Counted from the first letter of the stretch, positions 41,982 to 51,606 are shown. The stretch: DNA of 64,000 nt from Paenibacillus algorifonticola (GCF_000971975.1 NZ_LAQO01000034.1:1-64000), one strand, 5' to 3'. Translations and numbers: made by a program. The notes: generated from the sequence alone by a model not told the origin.

Positions 41982-42918
41982 GAACAAACAGCTATCAACC
42001 GTTTTGCAAAAGCTTGGCCCGTTGATCGGGCTCTGCATCATCGTTCTAATTCTTATCCTATCAAGCCCTAACTTTTTGACGATTAACAATATTTTAAATG
42101 TATTCCGTCAAGTTTCAATCAATGCGTTAATCGCATTCGGTATGACCTTTGTCATTTTAACAGGCGGTATCGACCTGTCTGTTGGCGCGACTCTCGCTCT
42201 ATCGGGAGCACTTACCGCAGGCATGATGAGCAGCGGGCTTGATCCAATAACAGCAGTAATTATCGGATTGCTTGCCGGGGCGGTAATGGGGGCGGTGAAC
42301 GGGCTTCTCGTTACAAAAACAAATATTGCACCGTTTATAGCCACTCTAGCCACGATGACCATCTACCGAGGACTCGCACTTGTATATACAGATGGCAGGC
42401 CCATTACTGGCTTTAACAGCGAGTTTTTCACAATGATTGGCGGAGGCTATTTCTTCGGTGTCCCTGTTCCCGTTATGATTACGATTATTTTGTTCGCCGT
42501 GCTGTATTTCATTTTGCGCAAAACTACGTTTGGACGCAATGTATATGCGATTGGCGGCAACGAAGAGGCCTCGCGTCTATCCGGTATTAAGACAGGGCGC
42601 TTTAAAATCTATGTTTATACACTGACGGGCCTGCTGTCGTCTCTCGCCGGCATTATTCTTGCCTCCCGCCTCAATTCAGCGCAGGCGAATGCCGGAACCG
42701 GCTATGAATTGGATGCGATTGCAGCCGTCGTTCTCGGAGGTACAAGCCTGTCAGGAGGACGGGGCTGGATTGTCGGCACTCTGGTTGGCGCGCTTATTAT
42801 CGGCGTGCTTAACAACGGCTTGAATTTGATGGGAGTCTCCTCGTTCTATCAGCAGGTTGTTAAAGGGCTCGTTATTTTGCTAGCTGTCTTGCTGGACCGC
42901 AAGAAGGCTAGCAGCTAA
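41971..42918 (+). CDS. rbsC: Ribose ABC transporter permease
   Basis: About 315 residues with 8-10 transmembrane helices and the BPD_transp_2 blocks (GIDLSVGATLALSGALTAG; AVVLGGTSLSGGRGWIVGTLVGALIIGVLNNGLNLMGV). It forms the membrane channel of the ribose importer. ATG 41971 has GGAGG eight bases upstream. The in-frame ATG at 41947 lies deeper in rbsA. Confidence 0.96.
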   Translation: MAIKNKQLSTVLQKLGPLIGLCIIVLILILSSPNFLTINNILNVFRQVSINALIAFGMTFVILTGGIDLSVGATLALSGALTAGMMSSGLDPITAVIIGLLAGAVMGAVNGLLVTKTNIAPFIATLATMTIYRGLALVYTDGRPITGFNSEFFTMIGGGYFFGVPVPVMITIILFAVLYFILRKTTFGRNVYAIGGNEEASRLSGIKTGRFKIYVYTLTGLLSSLAGIILASRLNSAQANAGTGYELDAIAAVVLGGTSLSGGRGWIVGTLVGALIIGVLNNGLNLMGVSSFYQQVVKGLVILLAVLLDRKKASS

Positions 42919-42956
42919 TGATAAAAAAACAAACAATAGACAAAGGTGGTTACAAC

Positions 42957-43913
42957 ATGAAAAAAATGATCAAGCTTGCCAGCATTTCCCTGATTGCAGC
43001 CCTTACGCTAGCCGGATGCTCGACTACAGCTCCAGGCAGCGAAGCCAATACAGCTGCCAGCACCGCTCCGCAAAGCGGCACCATTAAAATCGGACTTGCC
43101 GTGTCCACGCAAAGCAATCCATTTTTCGTAACCTTAAAAGAAGGAGCGGAAAAAGCGGCGCTTGACGGTGACGTAGAGCTGATTACAGTAGATGCGCAGG
43201 ATGATGCAGCAAAGCAAGCCTCCTCCATTGAGGATTTGATTCAGCAAAAGGTTAACGTTATTATCATTAATCCTACTGACTCCGCAGCGGTTGTGCCTGC
43301 CGTTGAATCTGCGAATGCCGCAGGCATTCCAGTCATTACGGTAGACCGTATGTCAGACGGAGGCACGATTGCCAGCCATATTGCTTCAGACAACAAGGCT
43401 GGCGGCGTATTGGCGGCGAAATTCATTGCCGAGCAGCTCGGCGGCAGTGGTAAAGTTGTTGAGCTTGAAGGCATTCCAGGCTCCTCGGCCGCTCGTGAGC
43501 GTGGTGACGGCTTTAATGAGGAAATGGCCAAAGCATCTGGCATTGAAATTGCTGCAAAGCAGCCCGCTGATTTTGACCGCGCAAAAGGGCTGACCGTTAT
43601 GGAAAATATTTTGCAGGCGGGCAAAGATATTAAAGCTGTATTCGCACACAATGATGAAATGGCACTCGGCGCCCTGAAGGCCATCGAAGCAGCTGGTTTG
43701 AAAAATATTATCGTCGTAGGCTTTGATGCAACGGATGATGCGGTGAAGGAAGTATTCGCAGGCACCATGAGCGCAACCGTTGCTCAAAAACCGGATTCGA
43801 TGGGCATTTTAGCTGTACAAACGGCCGTTAAAATCGTCAAGGGAGAAACGGTTGAAAAATCAATTCCCGTTGATCTTGAACTTGTAACGAAGGATTCCGC
43901 AGCTGCAAAATAA
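42957..43913 (+). CDS. rbsB: Ribose-binding lipoprotein
   Basis: About 318 residues. The signal peptide ends in lipobox LAGC (Cys near residue 20). The mature protein is a periplasmic-binding type 1 fold: KIGLAVSTQSNPFFVTLKEGAEKAA, INPTDSAAVVPAVESANAAGIPVITVDR and AHNDEMALGALKAIEAAG, with Arg/Asp/Asn/Gln ligands in the usual RbsB positions. AAAGGTGG precedes ATG 42957; the frame's earlier start at 42918 lacks one. Confidence 0.96.
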   Translation: MKKMIKLASISLIAALTLAGCSTTAPGSEANTAASTAPQSGTIKIGLAVSTQSNPFFVTLKEGAEKAALDGDVELITVDAQDDAAKQASSIEDLIQQKVNVIIINPTDSAAVVPAVESANAAGIPVITVDRMSDGGTIASHIASDNKAGGVLAAKFIAEQLGGSGKVVELEGIPGSSAARERGDGFNEEMAKASGIEIAAKQPADFDRAKGLTVMENILQAGKDIKAVFAHNDEMALGALKAIEAAGLKNIIVVGFDATDDAVKEVFAGTMSATVAQKPDSMGILAVQTAVKIVKGETVEKSIPVDLELVTKDSAAAK

Positions 43914-43941
43914 GAGCTGGCCCCTGCTCTCTTGACGGACA

Positions 43942-43987
43942 AAAACAAGTGTGCTAACGTTTTCCCAAACGTGAGCACACTTGTTTT
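43942..43987. terminator. Terminator between rbsB and rbsR
   Basis: A 20-bp stem, AAAACAAGTGTGCT-ACGTTT against AAACGT-AGCACACTTGTTTT with a single mismatch and loop TCCC. It works on either strand and separates rbsB from rbsR. Confidence 0.85.
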
Positions 43988-44045
43988 GCTCATTGGCTAG
44001 CTCGCTTATTCAAAAGGCCAGACCATTGAAAGGAATTTGCCAGAA

Positions 44046-45029
44046 ATGACCACGATCAGAGATGTCAGCAAGCTGGCTGGCGTATCGGTTGCTACAGTCT
44101 CACGCCTGTTCAATCAGAGCGGTTACGTGAGCAAGGAAGCAGAAGCCGCTATTCAGGCAGCCGTTGCGAAGCTTAACTACAAACCTAATTCAATCGCCAG
44201 GAGCCTCGCAGGCAAAAAAACAGCTGCCGTCGCGTTAATGGTACCCGACATCCTAAACCCCTTTTTCCCAGAAATTGCTCGTGCTGCTGAGGATGCAGCC
44301 GCTTCACAAGGCTATACGCTTGTCCTTTGCAATACAGACAATAACCCCGACAAGGAAAAAATGTATATCGAAGCACTTATCAATAAACAAATCGATGGCA
44401 TTATCGTTTCTTCTTATACGATTTCACCCGAGCAAATTATTACCCTGCAGAAACGCTCGATTCCGATCGTCGTCATTGATAATAGCTTTCCAGACCATCC
44501 GATCGTTACGATTACAGCAGCTAACCGCTACGGCGGCCAACTCGCCGTGCAGCATTTGCTATACGCGGGCTGCGGCAAAATCGCCCATATATGCGGGCCA
44601 TCTCATGTGCATTCCGCCCGTGAGCGGACGCTCGCTTATGAGGAAATGTGTTCTCATCTGCCATGGTTTACGCCTAGCCTAACCGCGTCCGGTCATTTCA
44701 GCGTCGCTGGCGGCTACGAGGCCATGAAGCATATTTTTCGCCAGCATCCCGACGTGGACGGCGTGTTTGCCGGCAATGACCTTATGGCAGCAGGGGCGCT
44801 CAAGGCACTGCATGAGCTTGGCGTATCCATCCCGTCCCAGATCAAGCTGATTGGCTTCGACGGTATTCGGATGGACATGGTCTATCCAGAGCTATCCACC
44901 GTTTCCCAGCAAATTTATACGATTGGCCGGACAGCTATGGACTATTTAATTCGCCAGATCAACAACGAGCCGATTGAGAAGCGCAACTACGAGCTAGAGG
45001 TCGAGCTGCTCCAGAAGGCTACAACCTGA
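44046..45029 (+). CDS. rbsR: LacI-family regulator of ribose use
   Basis: About 327 residues. The N-terminal LacI helix-turn-helix (TIRDVSKLAGVSVATVSRLFNQSGYVSKEAEAAI) is followed by a hinge helix (KPNSIARSLAGKKT) and a ribose-binding-type effector domain. It sits after the operon rather than before it, as in B. subtilis. It probably binds the palindrome at 39047-39068. ATG 44046 is preferred; a TTG at 44037 is too close to AAAGG. Confidence 0.92.
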   Translation: MTTIRDVSKLAGVSVATVSRLFNQSGYVSKEAEAAIQAAVAKLNYKPNSIARSLAGKKTAAVALMVPDILNPFFPEIARAAEDAAASQGYTLVLCNTDNNPDKEKMYIEALINKQIDGIIVSSYTISPEQIITLQKRSIPIVVIDNSFPDHPIVTITAANRYGGQLAVQHLLYAGCGKIAHICGPSHVHSARERTLAYEEMCSHLPWFTPSLTASGHFSVAGGYEAMKHIFRQHPDVDGVFAGNDLMAAGALKALHELGVSIPSQIKLIGFDGIRMDMVYPELSTVSQQIYTIGRTAMDYLIRQINNEPIEKRNYELEVELLQKATT

Positions 45030-45085
45030 CTTCCACATACTGTGAGAGGCCAGAATAAAACAACGCTATTATGCTAGAGTTAGAG

Positions 45086-45130
45086 AAACCTTCGATTCCG
45101 CTGAAGCTGCTGCGGCTATCGAAGGTTTTT
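45086..45130 (+). terminator. rbsR terminator
   Basis: Stem AACCTTCGAT-CCGC / GCGG-ATCGAAGGTT with T5. Confidence 0.85.
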
Positions 45131-45229
45131 ACGTTCATCCGCTATAAAGGAAATTCACGGTATTGTATGGCATAATAAGAGATAGCCAGATGCCTCTGAT
45201 TACTATTTTTTCCACGGAGGGAATGTATT

Positions 45230-46129
45230 ATGATTGGGTCAATCTATGAAACAGAAACGCTCGAGCAGCTAACCGAGGTCATTCAAACGGCCCCAGTTAT
45301 GGATGACCTGCGCGAGCAGCTAATCGCCGAATATCGTCGACTTTTTCATTATGCCAACATCAAGCAGTGGAATGAGCTTGTACGTGTATGCGAAGCGCTT
45401 GCTATTACAGGCTGGGGAGCGTCTATGACTCCCGTGGAGGCAGTTGCGGAAAAATGGATCAACGGCTCCTATTACACCGAGCTGCGCACACGCACCTTCG
45501 AGCAGATCAAAGGCTCTTGCAAAGGCTGGAGCAAGCAGCAAGACAGCTTCATCATCCATGACGGCAGCGACAACACCGATTATGGCATTGCCGCTTTTGC
45601 TTCCCAGCGCAACCTGCTGCCGAAAAACCCGCTGCGCCTCGTCCGCTCCGGCAACTATCAGCTGTCAGCCAAGCCCTTCATAGACAGCCTGAGTGAGCTG
45701 CGCCGTGCACTGGATGAACATATGCGTCAGGAGCTTTACGGCGATTCCTTTAGCTACATCGGTATTTATTGCTTCTTTAGCCATCATGACGATGCCGAGC
45801 GTACGCTGCAGTATGAATATTTTCATGAGCAAGACGATGTTCCAGACGGGTTCGAGCATGGGTATTACATAAAGCCAAAATTTGCAGTTGGCAAGCTGGC
45901 TTCCCGCAAGGGCGAGCTCAAACTGGAAGTGACGAGGCATTTTACGAGAGCGGAAGGCGAGTTGCCTTTAAGCGAGCAGCAGCAGCTGTTTAAAGCGGAT
46001 ATGCTCGTTATTGTGGACCTGCTTGAAGAGAAGCTGCGCAAGAAAAAGCTAAGCTACCGCGTGGATTTATTAAGGCAGGATTTAATTGATATTTTGGAAA
46101 AATGGACGACGAAGGGGAATGCTACATGA
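45230..46129 (+). CDS. Hypothetical protein paired with a SUKH protein
   Basis: 299 residues, soluble and with no signal peptide. I do not recognise the family. The N-terminal third is helical (LREQLIAEYRRLFHYANIKQWNELVRVCEALAITGWG); the C-terminal third is charged and helical. The middle (SFSYIGIYCFFSHHDDAERTLQYEYFHEQDD) is strand-rich. GGAGGG precedes the ATG. Its end overlaps the next gene by 4 bp, so the pair is translationally coupled. Confidence 0.7.
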   Translation: MIGSIYETETLEQLTEVIQTAPVMDDLREQLIAEYRRLFHYANIKQWNELVRVCEALAITGWGASMTPVEAVAEKWINGSYYTELRTRTFEQIKGSCKGWSKQQDSFIIHDGSDNTDYGIAAFASQRNLLPKNPLRLVRSGNYQLSAKPFIDSLSELRRALDEHMRQELYGDSFSYIGIYCFFSHHDDAERTLQYEYFHEQDDVPDGFEHGYYIKPKFAVGKLASRKGELKLEVTRHFTRAEGELPLSEQQQLFKADMLVIVDLLEEKLRKKKLSYRVDLLRQDLIDILEKWTTKGNAT

Positions 46130-46719
46130 GCGTAAACCGTACATTAATTACACAATTACAGCAATTCGCTGCTGTATTTGGGAGGCATGACATTGACCTT
46201 GGCGAGGTTTATTATCATGAGCCGCTGCCAGTTCAGGAGCCGCTTCCGCTTGGAGAAGCGCTGCGAACCTTTTACGGCTGTATAGAATTGCAGGAGCATC
46301 CGATGATTGGCGGTGTCCTAGCCGTGCAATTTTTCCGTTTGCCGGAGCTGGAACGTGCGCAGCAGGGCTGGCGCTGGATAATGACGGCTTCTGGGCTCGC
46401 TCCTGATCCGAAGTGGCCGGATGGCTGGATCGTCTTCGCCGATTACAATGGCGATGCGCTTATTGTTGATTCGACCGATCCGCAAGGGCCGGTATATGGC
46501 AGCATTCAGAAGCGGCATTCGCAAATCGCCGCCTCGCTGGCTGACTTTTTCGCCATGACCACTGCATTGATGAAGGTCGAGGAGGAAGAGTTCGAGCTCG
46601 ATGCAACAGACGAGGATTCCGAAGTAAAAAGCGAGTTTATTGAACGCGCGATGGAGCTTGCCCCAGCGATAATTGGACGCGAGCATGGACAGCAATATTT
46701 GGATTTTTTCTTTAGCTAG
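46126..46719 (+). CDS. SMI1/KNR4 (SUKH) domain protein
   Basis: About 197 residues. The middle resembles the SUKH fold: a GWRWIMTASGLAPDPKWPDGWIVFADYNGDALIVDS block with the DxxGD-type turn typical of SMI1/KNR4 proteins, followed by VYGSIQKRHSQIAASLADFF. SUKH proteins often act as immunity proteins of contact or polymorphic toxins, but others are unrelated. The acidic C-terminus (EEEEFELDATDEDSE) is notable. The ATG overlaps the end of the upstream gene. The partner shows no known toxin motif. Confidence 0.75.
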   Translation: MSVNRTLITQLQQFAAVFGRHDIDLGEVYYHEPLPVQEPLPLGEALRTFYGCIELQEHPMIGGVLAVQFFRLPELERAQQGWRWIMTASGLAPDPKWPDGWIVFADYNGDALIVDSTDPQGPVYGSIQKRHSQIAASLADFFAMTTALMKVEEEEFELDATDEDSEVKSEFIERAMELAPAIIGREHGQQYLDFFFS

Positions 46720-46740
46720 GGATTGATTCGGCTAGTAAAG

Positions 46741-46790
46741 GATAACCGGCAATGAATCGCGACGTGATTTGCGATTTTTGCCGGTTATTT
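46741..46790. terminator. Bidirectional terminator, SUKH gene and ppk2
   Basis: Stem ATAACCGGCAA / TTGCCGGTTAT with inner ATCGC / GCGAT between convergent genes. Confidence 0.8.
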
Positions 46791-46798
46791 TCGTTTCG

Positions 46799-47620
46799 TT
46801 ATGGTCGCTCCTGCTCCTTGATTTCCTTCAAAAAAGCTTTCAGCTCCGGATTCGCTGGCGGGTCCTGAAGCTCCATGCTTCTCAGGGCGTCCACAGCGAT
46901 GCGCAGCACTGCATAATTGCGGTACCAGCGATGGTCGGAAGGCACGATATGCCACGGCGCGTGCTTGCTGCATTTTTCAAACACCTGCTCATAATAGCCC
47001 TGATATTGATCCCAGTGTTTCCGCTCCTGCAGGTCCGACGGGTCAAACTTCCAATTTTTCGATGAATCCTCGATTCGGCTTTTCAGCTTCTCCAGTTGAA
47101 ACTCCTTGGAAATGTGCAAAAAGATTTTGACAACCTTAACTCCACTATCCGCAAGCAGCGACTCAAAAAGGTTAATATGCTTGAAGCGCCGCTTCGCCTC
47201 CTTATCGGATACTGCGCCATGCACGCGTGTAATCAGAACATCCTCATAATAGGAACGATTAAAAATAGTGATTTGTCCCAGCTCCGGGGCATTGTTGTGC
47301 GCCCGCCAAATAAAATCATGCCGCTTCTCCACATCCGTCGGCGCCTTGAAGCTGTGAGCTGATACGCCCTGTGGGTTCAGCCCGGCGAATACATGCTTCG
47401 TTACGCCATCCTTCCCGCTGCAATCCATCCCTTGAATGACGAACAGCACCGCCTGCTCCTTCGCAGCCGCCAGCTTCTCCTGAAGCTGCTCCAATTCCTC
47501 CTTCAGCTTCAGCGCTTCCTTCTCCACCTCTTCCTTATGATCAAAGGGACCTTTATCCTTTGGATTGATGCTGCTCAAAACAACCTTTTTATTCGCCATC
47601 AGCTCATGGTTTTTTGCCAT
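46799..47620 (-). CDS. ppk2: Polyphosphate kinase 2 family protein
   Basis: About 273 residues, PPK2 class I. It transfers phosphate between polyphosphate and nucleotides. Walker A reads GMDCSGKDG, with Cys where Ala is usual; Walker B/lid contain FNRSYYEDVLITRVH and the basic RIEDSSKNWKFDPSDL block. A coiled, charged N-terminal helix (EALKLKEELEQLQEKLAAAKEQ) precedes the core. ATG 47620 has GGAG ten bases upstream; the GTG at 47629 is too close to it. Confidence 0.93.
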   Translation of the reverse strand: MAKNHELMANKKVVLSSINPKDKGPFDHKEEVEKEALKLKEELEQLQEKLAAAKEQAVLFVIQGMDCSGKDGVTKHVFAGLNPQGVSAHSFKAPTDVEKRHDFIWRAHNNAPELGQITIFNRSYYEDVLITRVHGAVSDKEAKRRFKHINLFESLLADSGVKVVKIFLHISKEFQLEKLKSRIEDSSKNWKFDPSDLQERKHWDQYQGYYEQVFEKCSKHAPWHIVPSDHRWYRNYAVLRIAVDALRSMELQDPPANPELKAFLKEIKEQERP

Positions 47621-47798
47621 CTGATTCACGCTCCTTATTTACCAGTATTCTACTTTGTTCCAATCTTATCAATCTTACTCCTGCATATGTGGCAAGCTAA
47701 TAAACCACAAATCGGCATTGTTTCGCTCGATTCCTTGAGTTCACTGGAAATCTCGATTAGTATAAAAGCTATACTTGCGTAGAAAGAAGGAGATCGGT

Positions 47799-48317
47799 CT
47801 GAAAATTGGATTTTTGATTGTCGATATGCAAAATTTTTTATTACAGGATCAAAAGGAGAAGCTAAATGTAAGTGGAGCATGTGAATACATTAATCATGTA
47901 TCCGGATTGCTTCGTTCAAAGGACCATGTGGTCATCCATCTTCAAGACATGGAAGAATCGGAAAAAGACGATGATCCAGAAGCAAGAAATATTATTCCCG
48001 AAATTACAGTAGACCCAGAAGATATCCGGATTATGAAACGATTTTCCAATGGATTTTGGAAAACAGATTTGGAGCAACAGCTGCTTAATCACAACGTTGG
48101 GCTCGTTGTAGTCGCTGGTTTTTCGGCAGAGGAATGTGTGACATTTACGACTAACGGCGCAGTTGAAAGAGGTTTTAAAGCAGTTATTTTGCAAAAAGGC
48201 ATCCTTAGCAAAAAAGCTGAGGCTATTAACACAGTATACCAAGATCGGCCTATTATATCCTACCAGGTGATCGAATTTTTGATAGATTCAACAGCTACAA
48301 TAGCTACAACACCTTAG
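47799..48317 (+). CDS. Isochorismatase-like cysteine hydrolase
   Basis: About 172 residues. The catalytic triad is visible: Asp in FLIVDMQN, Lys in IMKRFSNGF, Cys in FSAEECVTFT. Members hydrolyse C-O or amide bonds of small molecules (isochorismate, nicotinamide and others); which one cannot be told. The start is uncertain: TTG 47775 has no ribosome binding site and sits at the likely transcript start, whereas CTG 47799 has AAGGAG six bases upstream. The stop touches the stop of the convergent LysR gene. Confidence 0.85.
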   Translation: MKIGFLIVDMQNFLLQDQKEKLNVSGACEYINHVSGLLRSKDHVVIHLQDMEESEKDDDPEARNIIPEITVDPEDIRIMKRFSNGFWKTDLEQQLLNHNVGLVVVAGFSAEECVTFTTNGAVERGFKAVILQKGILSKKAEAINTVYQDRPIISYQVIEFLIDSTATIATTP

Positions 48318-49214
48318 TTATGTGTTATTGACTTGCAATAGCTGCTGTTCATCCAGCCACGATTGTACATGGGTGAGAAATCGCCTTGTAGCAGGTGAGC
48401 AAAACTTCATAGAATGGACGGCGATGCCAAGCGAGCGAAAGCTCGGCTCTTCCAGTTCCATGACATGGACATGATGATTGCGCCCTTCAATAACCAGCTC
48501 GGGCAATATGCTAATGCCAAGTCCCTGTTCAACCATGGCAATGATGGCAGCATCATCACCCGCCTCAAATCTGACGTTTGGCGTAATCGCTGCCTTCTTA
48601 AGTACGCGCTGAACGTCATAATCCGAGCCTGCTTTAGGAATAATGAACGGTTCCTCTGCAAGCCGAGCAAGCGGGAAAAAGGCGGCTCCGCAAAGCGGAT
48701 GCTCCTGGGGCAAAATGCACAGCATCCGATCCTCTTTTAACGGGAAAACCTCCAGCTTATCGCTCGTAGGCAAGGAGAAAAAGCCGCAGTCGATCTGCCC
48801 CTCCTCCAGCCATTCCTCAACCTCCTGATAATCCCCCTCCATCAGCTTAAATTCAATTTGCGGGTAATCGTTCAAAAAAGCCTTCATCATCCGCGGCAGC
48901 CAGTGGACGGATACGCTTGTGAACGTGCCAATACGAATCGTGCCAGCCTCCAGTCCCCGGATTGCGGCTATCTCTTCTTGTAATCGAATATTGGCTTGCA
49001 GCACCTCGCGCATCGGCTGGAGCAGCCGCTCGCCTTCCCCTGTCAATTGAATACCCGCGCGGCTGCGCTGCAGCAGCCTAAAGCCAATTTCACTTTCCAA
49101 GCTGTTGATCGCGTGGCTAACGCCCGATTGGGTAAAGCCCAGCGTTTCCGCCGCCTTCGTTAAACTGCCAAGCCGCGCAACCTGTGCGAATATTTCATAC
49201 TTATTAATACTCAT
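48318..49214 (-). CDS. LysR family transcriptional regulator
   Basis: 298 residues. The N-terminal winged helix-turn-helix is clear (FAQVARLGSLTKAAETLGFTQSGVSHAINSLESEIGFRLL) and the C-terminal LysR substrate-binding domain spans about 90-290. It is divergent from an EamA transporter gene, its probable target. A T-N11-A palindrome lies in the gap at 49235-49249. Confidence 0.92.
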   Translation of the reverse strand: MSINKYEIFAQVARLGSLTKAAETLGFTQSGVSHAINSLESEIGFRLLQRSRAGIQLTGEGERLLQPMREVLQANIRLQEEIAAIRGLEAGTIRIGTFTSVSVHWLPRMMKAFLNDYPQIEFKLMEGDYQEVEEWLEEGQIDCGFFSLPTSDKLEVFPLKEDRMLCILPQEHPLCGAAFFPLARLAEEPFIIPKAGSDYDVQRVLKKAAITPNVRFEAGDDAAIIAMVEQGLGISILPELVIEGRNHHVHVMELEEPSFRSLGIAVHSMKFCSPATRRFLTHVQSWLDEQQLLQVNNT

Positions 49215-49234
49215 CCTGCGTCTCCTCTATTTAT

Positions 49235-49249
49235 ATGAGTATTTCTCAT
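49235..49249. promoter_or_regulatory. Candidate LysR binding site
   Basis: ATGAG-TATTT-CTCAT, containing the T-N11-A core of LysR operators, 20 bp before the lysR start. Confidence 0.6.
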
Positions 49250-49350
49250 GTTTATAACAAGAAATCCCCGTTATACTTATATGTCAAACCCCAGTATACT
49301 AGGTTTCGGCCCATAAGCCTATTCTATTAAAGTCGGAGAAGATAAACCTA

Positions 49351-50286
49351 ATGAAACCTAGAAATGCCGAATTACTCATCGTCCTCGCAACCGTATTTTG
49401 GGGCTGTTCTTATTTATTTATGAAAATAGGACTTGAATCCATTGCTGCATTTAATTTGATTGCCCTGCGCTTCGGACTCGCCTTTCTGCTGACGTCTCTT
49501 CTCTTCTGGAGATCGCTGCGCAAGGTCGATTGGCGCACGATCAAATATAGTGCGATGCTCGGCTTCCTGCTATTCGCCGTTTTTGCCTGCATCATGTTTG
49601 GGCTTAAGACGACTACGACGTCTAATGCCGGCTTCCTCGTCAGCATGACCGTCATCTTCGTCCCGCTGCTGTCGGTCATCCTGTTGAAGCAGAAGCTTGC
49701 TCCATCCATGCGGCTCAGTGTCCTGCTCGCCCTTACCGGCATTGCGCTGCTGACGCTAAAAATGCCATTCAGCATCGGTAGCGGGGATATCCTTTGCATG
49801 CTGTCAGCTGTTTTTTATGCCTTTTATATTATATTAACGAACTCGGCGGCGAAAGCTTCAAACACGCTGAACCTAGGCATATTACAGCTAGGCTTTGCGG
49901 GCGGTTTTGGCTTACTCGGCATGCTGCTATTCGAAACACCGACTTTGCCGCAAACGCCTGCCAGCTGGGTTGCCGTGCTTGCGTTAAGCCTTTTATGCAG
50001 CGGCTTTGGCTTCATCATTCAGCCTATTGCCCAAAAATACACGACACCAACGCGGACGGGACTGATTTTCTCCCTTGAGCCAGTGTTTGCGGCAGCGGTA
50101 GGCTTTTGGTTTGCTCATGAAATATTGCCGCCGCAGGGCTATGTCGGAGCTGCGTTCGTGCTGCTTGCTGTCGTCTCCTCCGAAATAAAATGGAAGCGCC
50201 GTGGTGACGCTGCGTTTCCCGTTAAGGCTCCGGTCAAAGTTCTCGGTATTACTAAGGAAAAGGAAGTACTGCAACAGACCCTCTAG
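49351..50286 (+). CDS. EamA/DMT family transporter
   Basis: 311 residues with ten predicted transmembrane helices and two EamA repeats (about 7-140 and 150-285). Family motifs such as ATVFWGCSYLFMKIGLE and the FSLEPVFAAAVGFWFAHEILPPQGYVGAAFVLLAVVSSE C-terminal block are intact. Exporters of amino acids or metabolites are common in this family; the substrate is unknown. Probably controlled by the divergent LysR protein. GGAG precedes the ATG. Confidence 0.9.
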   Translation: MKPRNAELLIVLATVFWGCSYLFMKIGLESIAAFNLIALRFGLAFLLTSLLFWRSLRKVDWRTIKYSAMLGFLLFAVFACIMFGLKTTTTSNAGFLVSMTVIFVPLLSVILLKQKLAPSMRLSVLLALTGIALLTLKMPFSIGSGDILCMLSAVFYAFYIILTNSAAKASNTLNLGILQLGFAGGFGLLGMLLFETPTLPQTPASWVAVLALSLLCSGFGFIIQPIAQKYTTPTRTGLIFSLEPVFAAAVGFWFAHEILPPQGYVGAAFVLLAVVSSEIKWKRRGDAAFPVKAPVKVLGITKEKEVLQQTL

Positions 50287-50308
50287 AAAAATGGCATCCG
50301 ATTGACGT

Positions 50309-50347
50309 GCAAATAAGCCTTGGGCGAGCAGCCTACGGCTTATTTGC
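50309..50347 (+). terminator. Hairpin after the EamA gene
   Basis: Stem GCAAATAAGCC / GGCTTATTTGC with 17-base loop; only a weak T stretch follows. Confidence 0.6.
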
Positions 50348-50462
50348 GTAATCAGACTTTTATTCTAGATGTTGTGCTGTATGTAACATCTAGTCATAAG
50401 CCTATATTGCTATTTACTAATTCATCCATTCATAATAGATATCAGAATAGGAGCGATCAACC

Positions 50463-51425
50463 ATGAACAAGCACAGGAATTACAATAATAACAGCAGCTA
50501 CTGGGAAAGCTATCAGCGATTTTTCCCTGCAGAAATACAGTTGAAAGAAAATAACTTGCCTATTGAGGAATGGTGGCAATGGAATAGTTGCGAGATTCAT
50601 TTAGACCGGTTGCCAGCAGCCGAAAGTCCGCTCAAAATTGTACTCGTACATGGCGCTGGAGGCAACGGCCGTTTATTCGCCCCTTATGGAAAAATGCTGC
50701 AAATGCAAGGCTATGAAATGCTTGCCCCGGACCTTCCTCCCTATGGACTCAGCAAATTAGGCCCTTCCTCCAAACCAATCCGTTATGAAGAATGGATTCA
50801 GCTTCTAGTTGATCTAATTGAAAGCGAATATAAACGTGATGGCAAACCTATCGTCCTGCTTGGCGCCAGCATTGGCGGCATGCTCGCCTATCATGTTGCT
50901 GCCCGTAGTCCGCATGTGCAAGGCCTGATTGCTACAACCTTCGTAGATACTAGTGACGCTGCTATGCGCCTCCAGCTTGCCCCTAATAAATATGTCGCGG
51001 TGTATGGCAAATGGTTAATGGATGCATTCCCGATTTTGCTGGATTCATTTCGGCTGCCTGTTTCCAAAGTATCGCGCATGGATCTGATCGCCAACAATGC
51101 TGAATTAGCCCAGCTTATTATGGAGGATCCCCGTGCAGCAGCAACCCGAATACCTCTTAAATTGCTAAGAACTTTTCTGAACATGACACCTGAAGTACAG
51201 CCAGAAAACTTTACGTCCTGTCCGGTGCTGCTTGTTCACCCAGAAGTTGATCCTATGACTCCTTATGCTTTTAGCGAAAGCTTTTATAAAAGATTGGCCT
51301 GTCCGAAAAAGCTGGTGTTGCTGGAAGGAGCCGGACATTTTCCGATTGAGCAGCCAGGGCTGGAACAATTAAGCGCCGCTGTCCTGCAATTCCTCGCTAA
51401 TCTTGCCTCAACAATCTCCAAGTAA
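50463..51425 (+). CDS. Alpha/beta hydrolase
   Basis: 320 residues. Hydrolase landmarks: the oxyanion motif VHGAGGNGR (about 64-72), nucleophile elbow GASIGG (Ser near 138), acid in HPEVDPMTP, and His in GAGHFPIEQPG (near 293). It has no signal peptide. The substrate cannot be told. ATG with AGGAG upstream; a single gene. Confidence 0.9.
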   Translation: MNKHRNYNNNSSYWESYQRFFPAEIQLKENNLPIEEWWQWNSCEIHLDRLPAAESPLKIVLVHGAGGNGRLFAPYGKMLQMQGYEMLAPDLPPYGLSKLGPSSKPIRYEEWIQLLVDLIESEYKRDGKPIVLLGASIGGMLAYHVAARSPHVQGLIATTFVDTSDAAMRLQLAPNKYVAVYGKWLMDAFPILLDSFRLPVSKVSRMDLIANNAELAQLIMEDPRAAATRIPLKLLRTFLNMTPEVQPENFTSCPVLLVHPEVDPMTPYAFSESFYKRLACPKKLVLLEGAGHFPIEQPGLEQLSAAVLQFLANLASTISK

Positions 51426-51606
51426 CTTAGCTCACGCTGGCTTCTCCCATGTTTATTCAATAAAATTTGTATAAATAATTGTATAATTAGTATAATGTTT
51501 TTCGCCTTATAAACCGATAAGTATTCAAGCGGCTTCCTTTTTTTCACTAAAAGAGGGTTGTTTACAGCAAATACTATTCCACAACACTAGAAAGGAAGAT
51601 TAAGTA

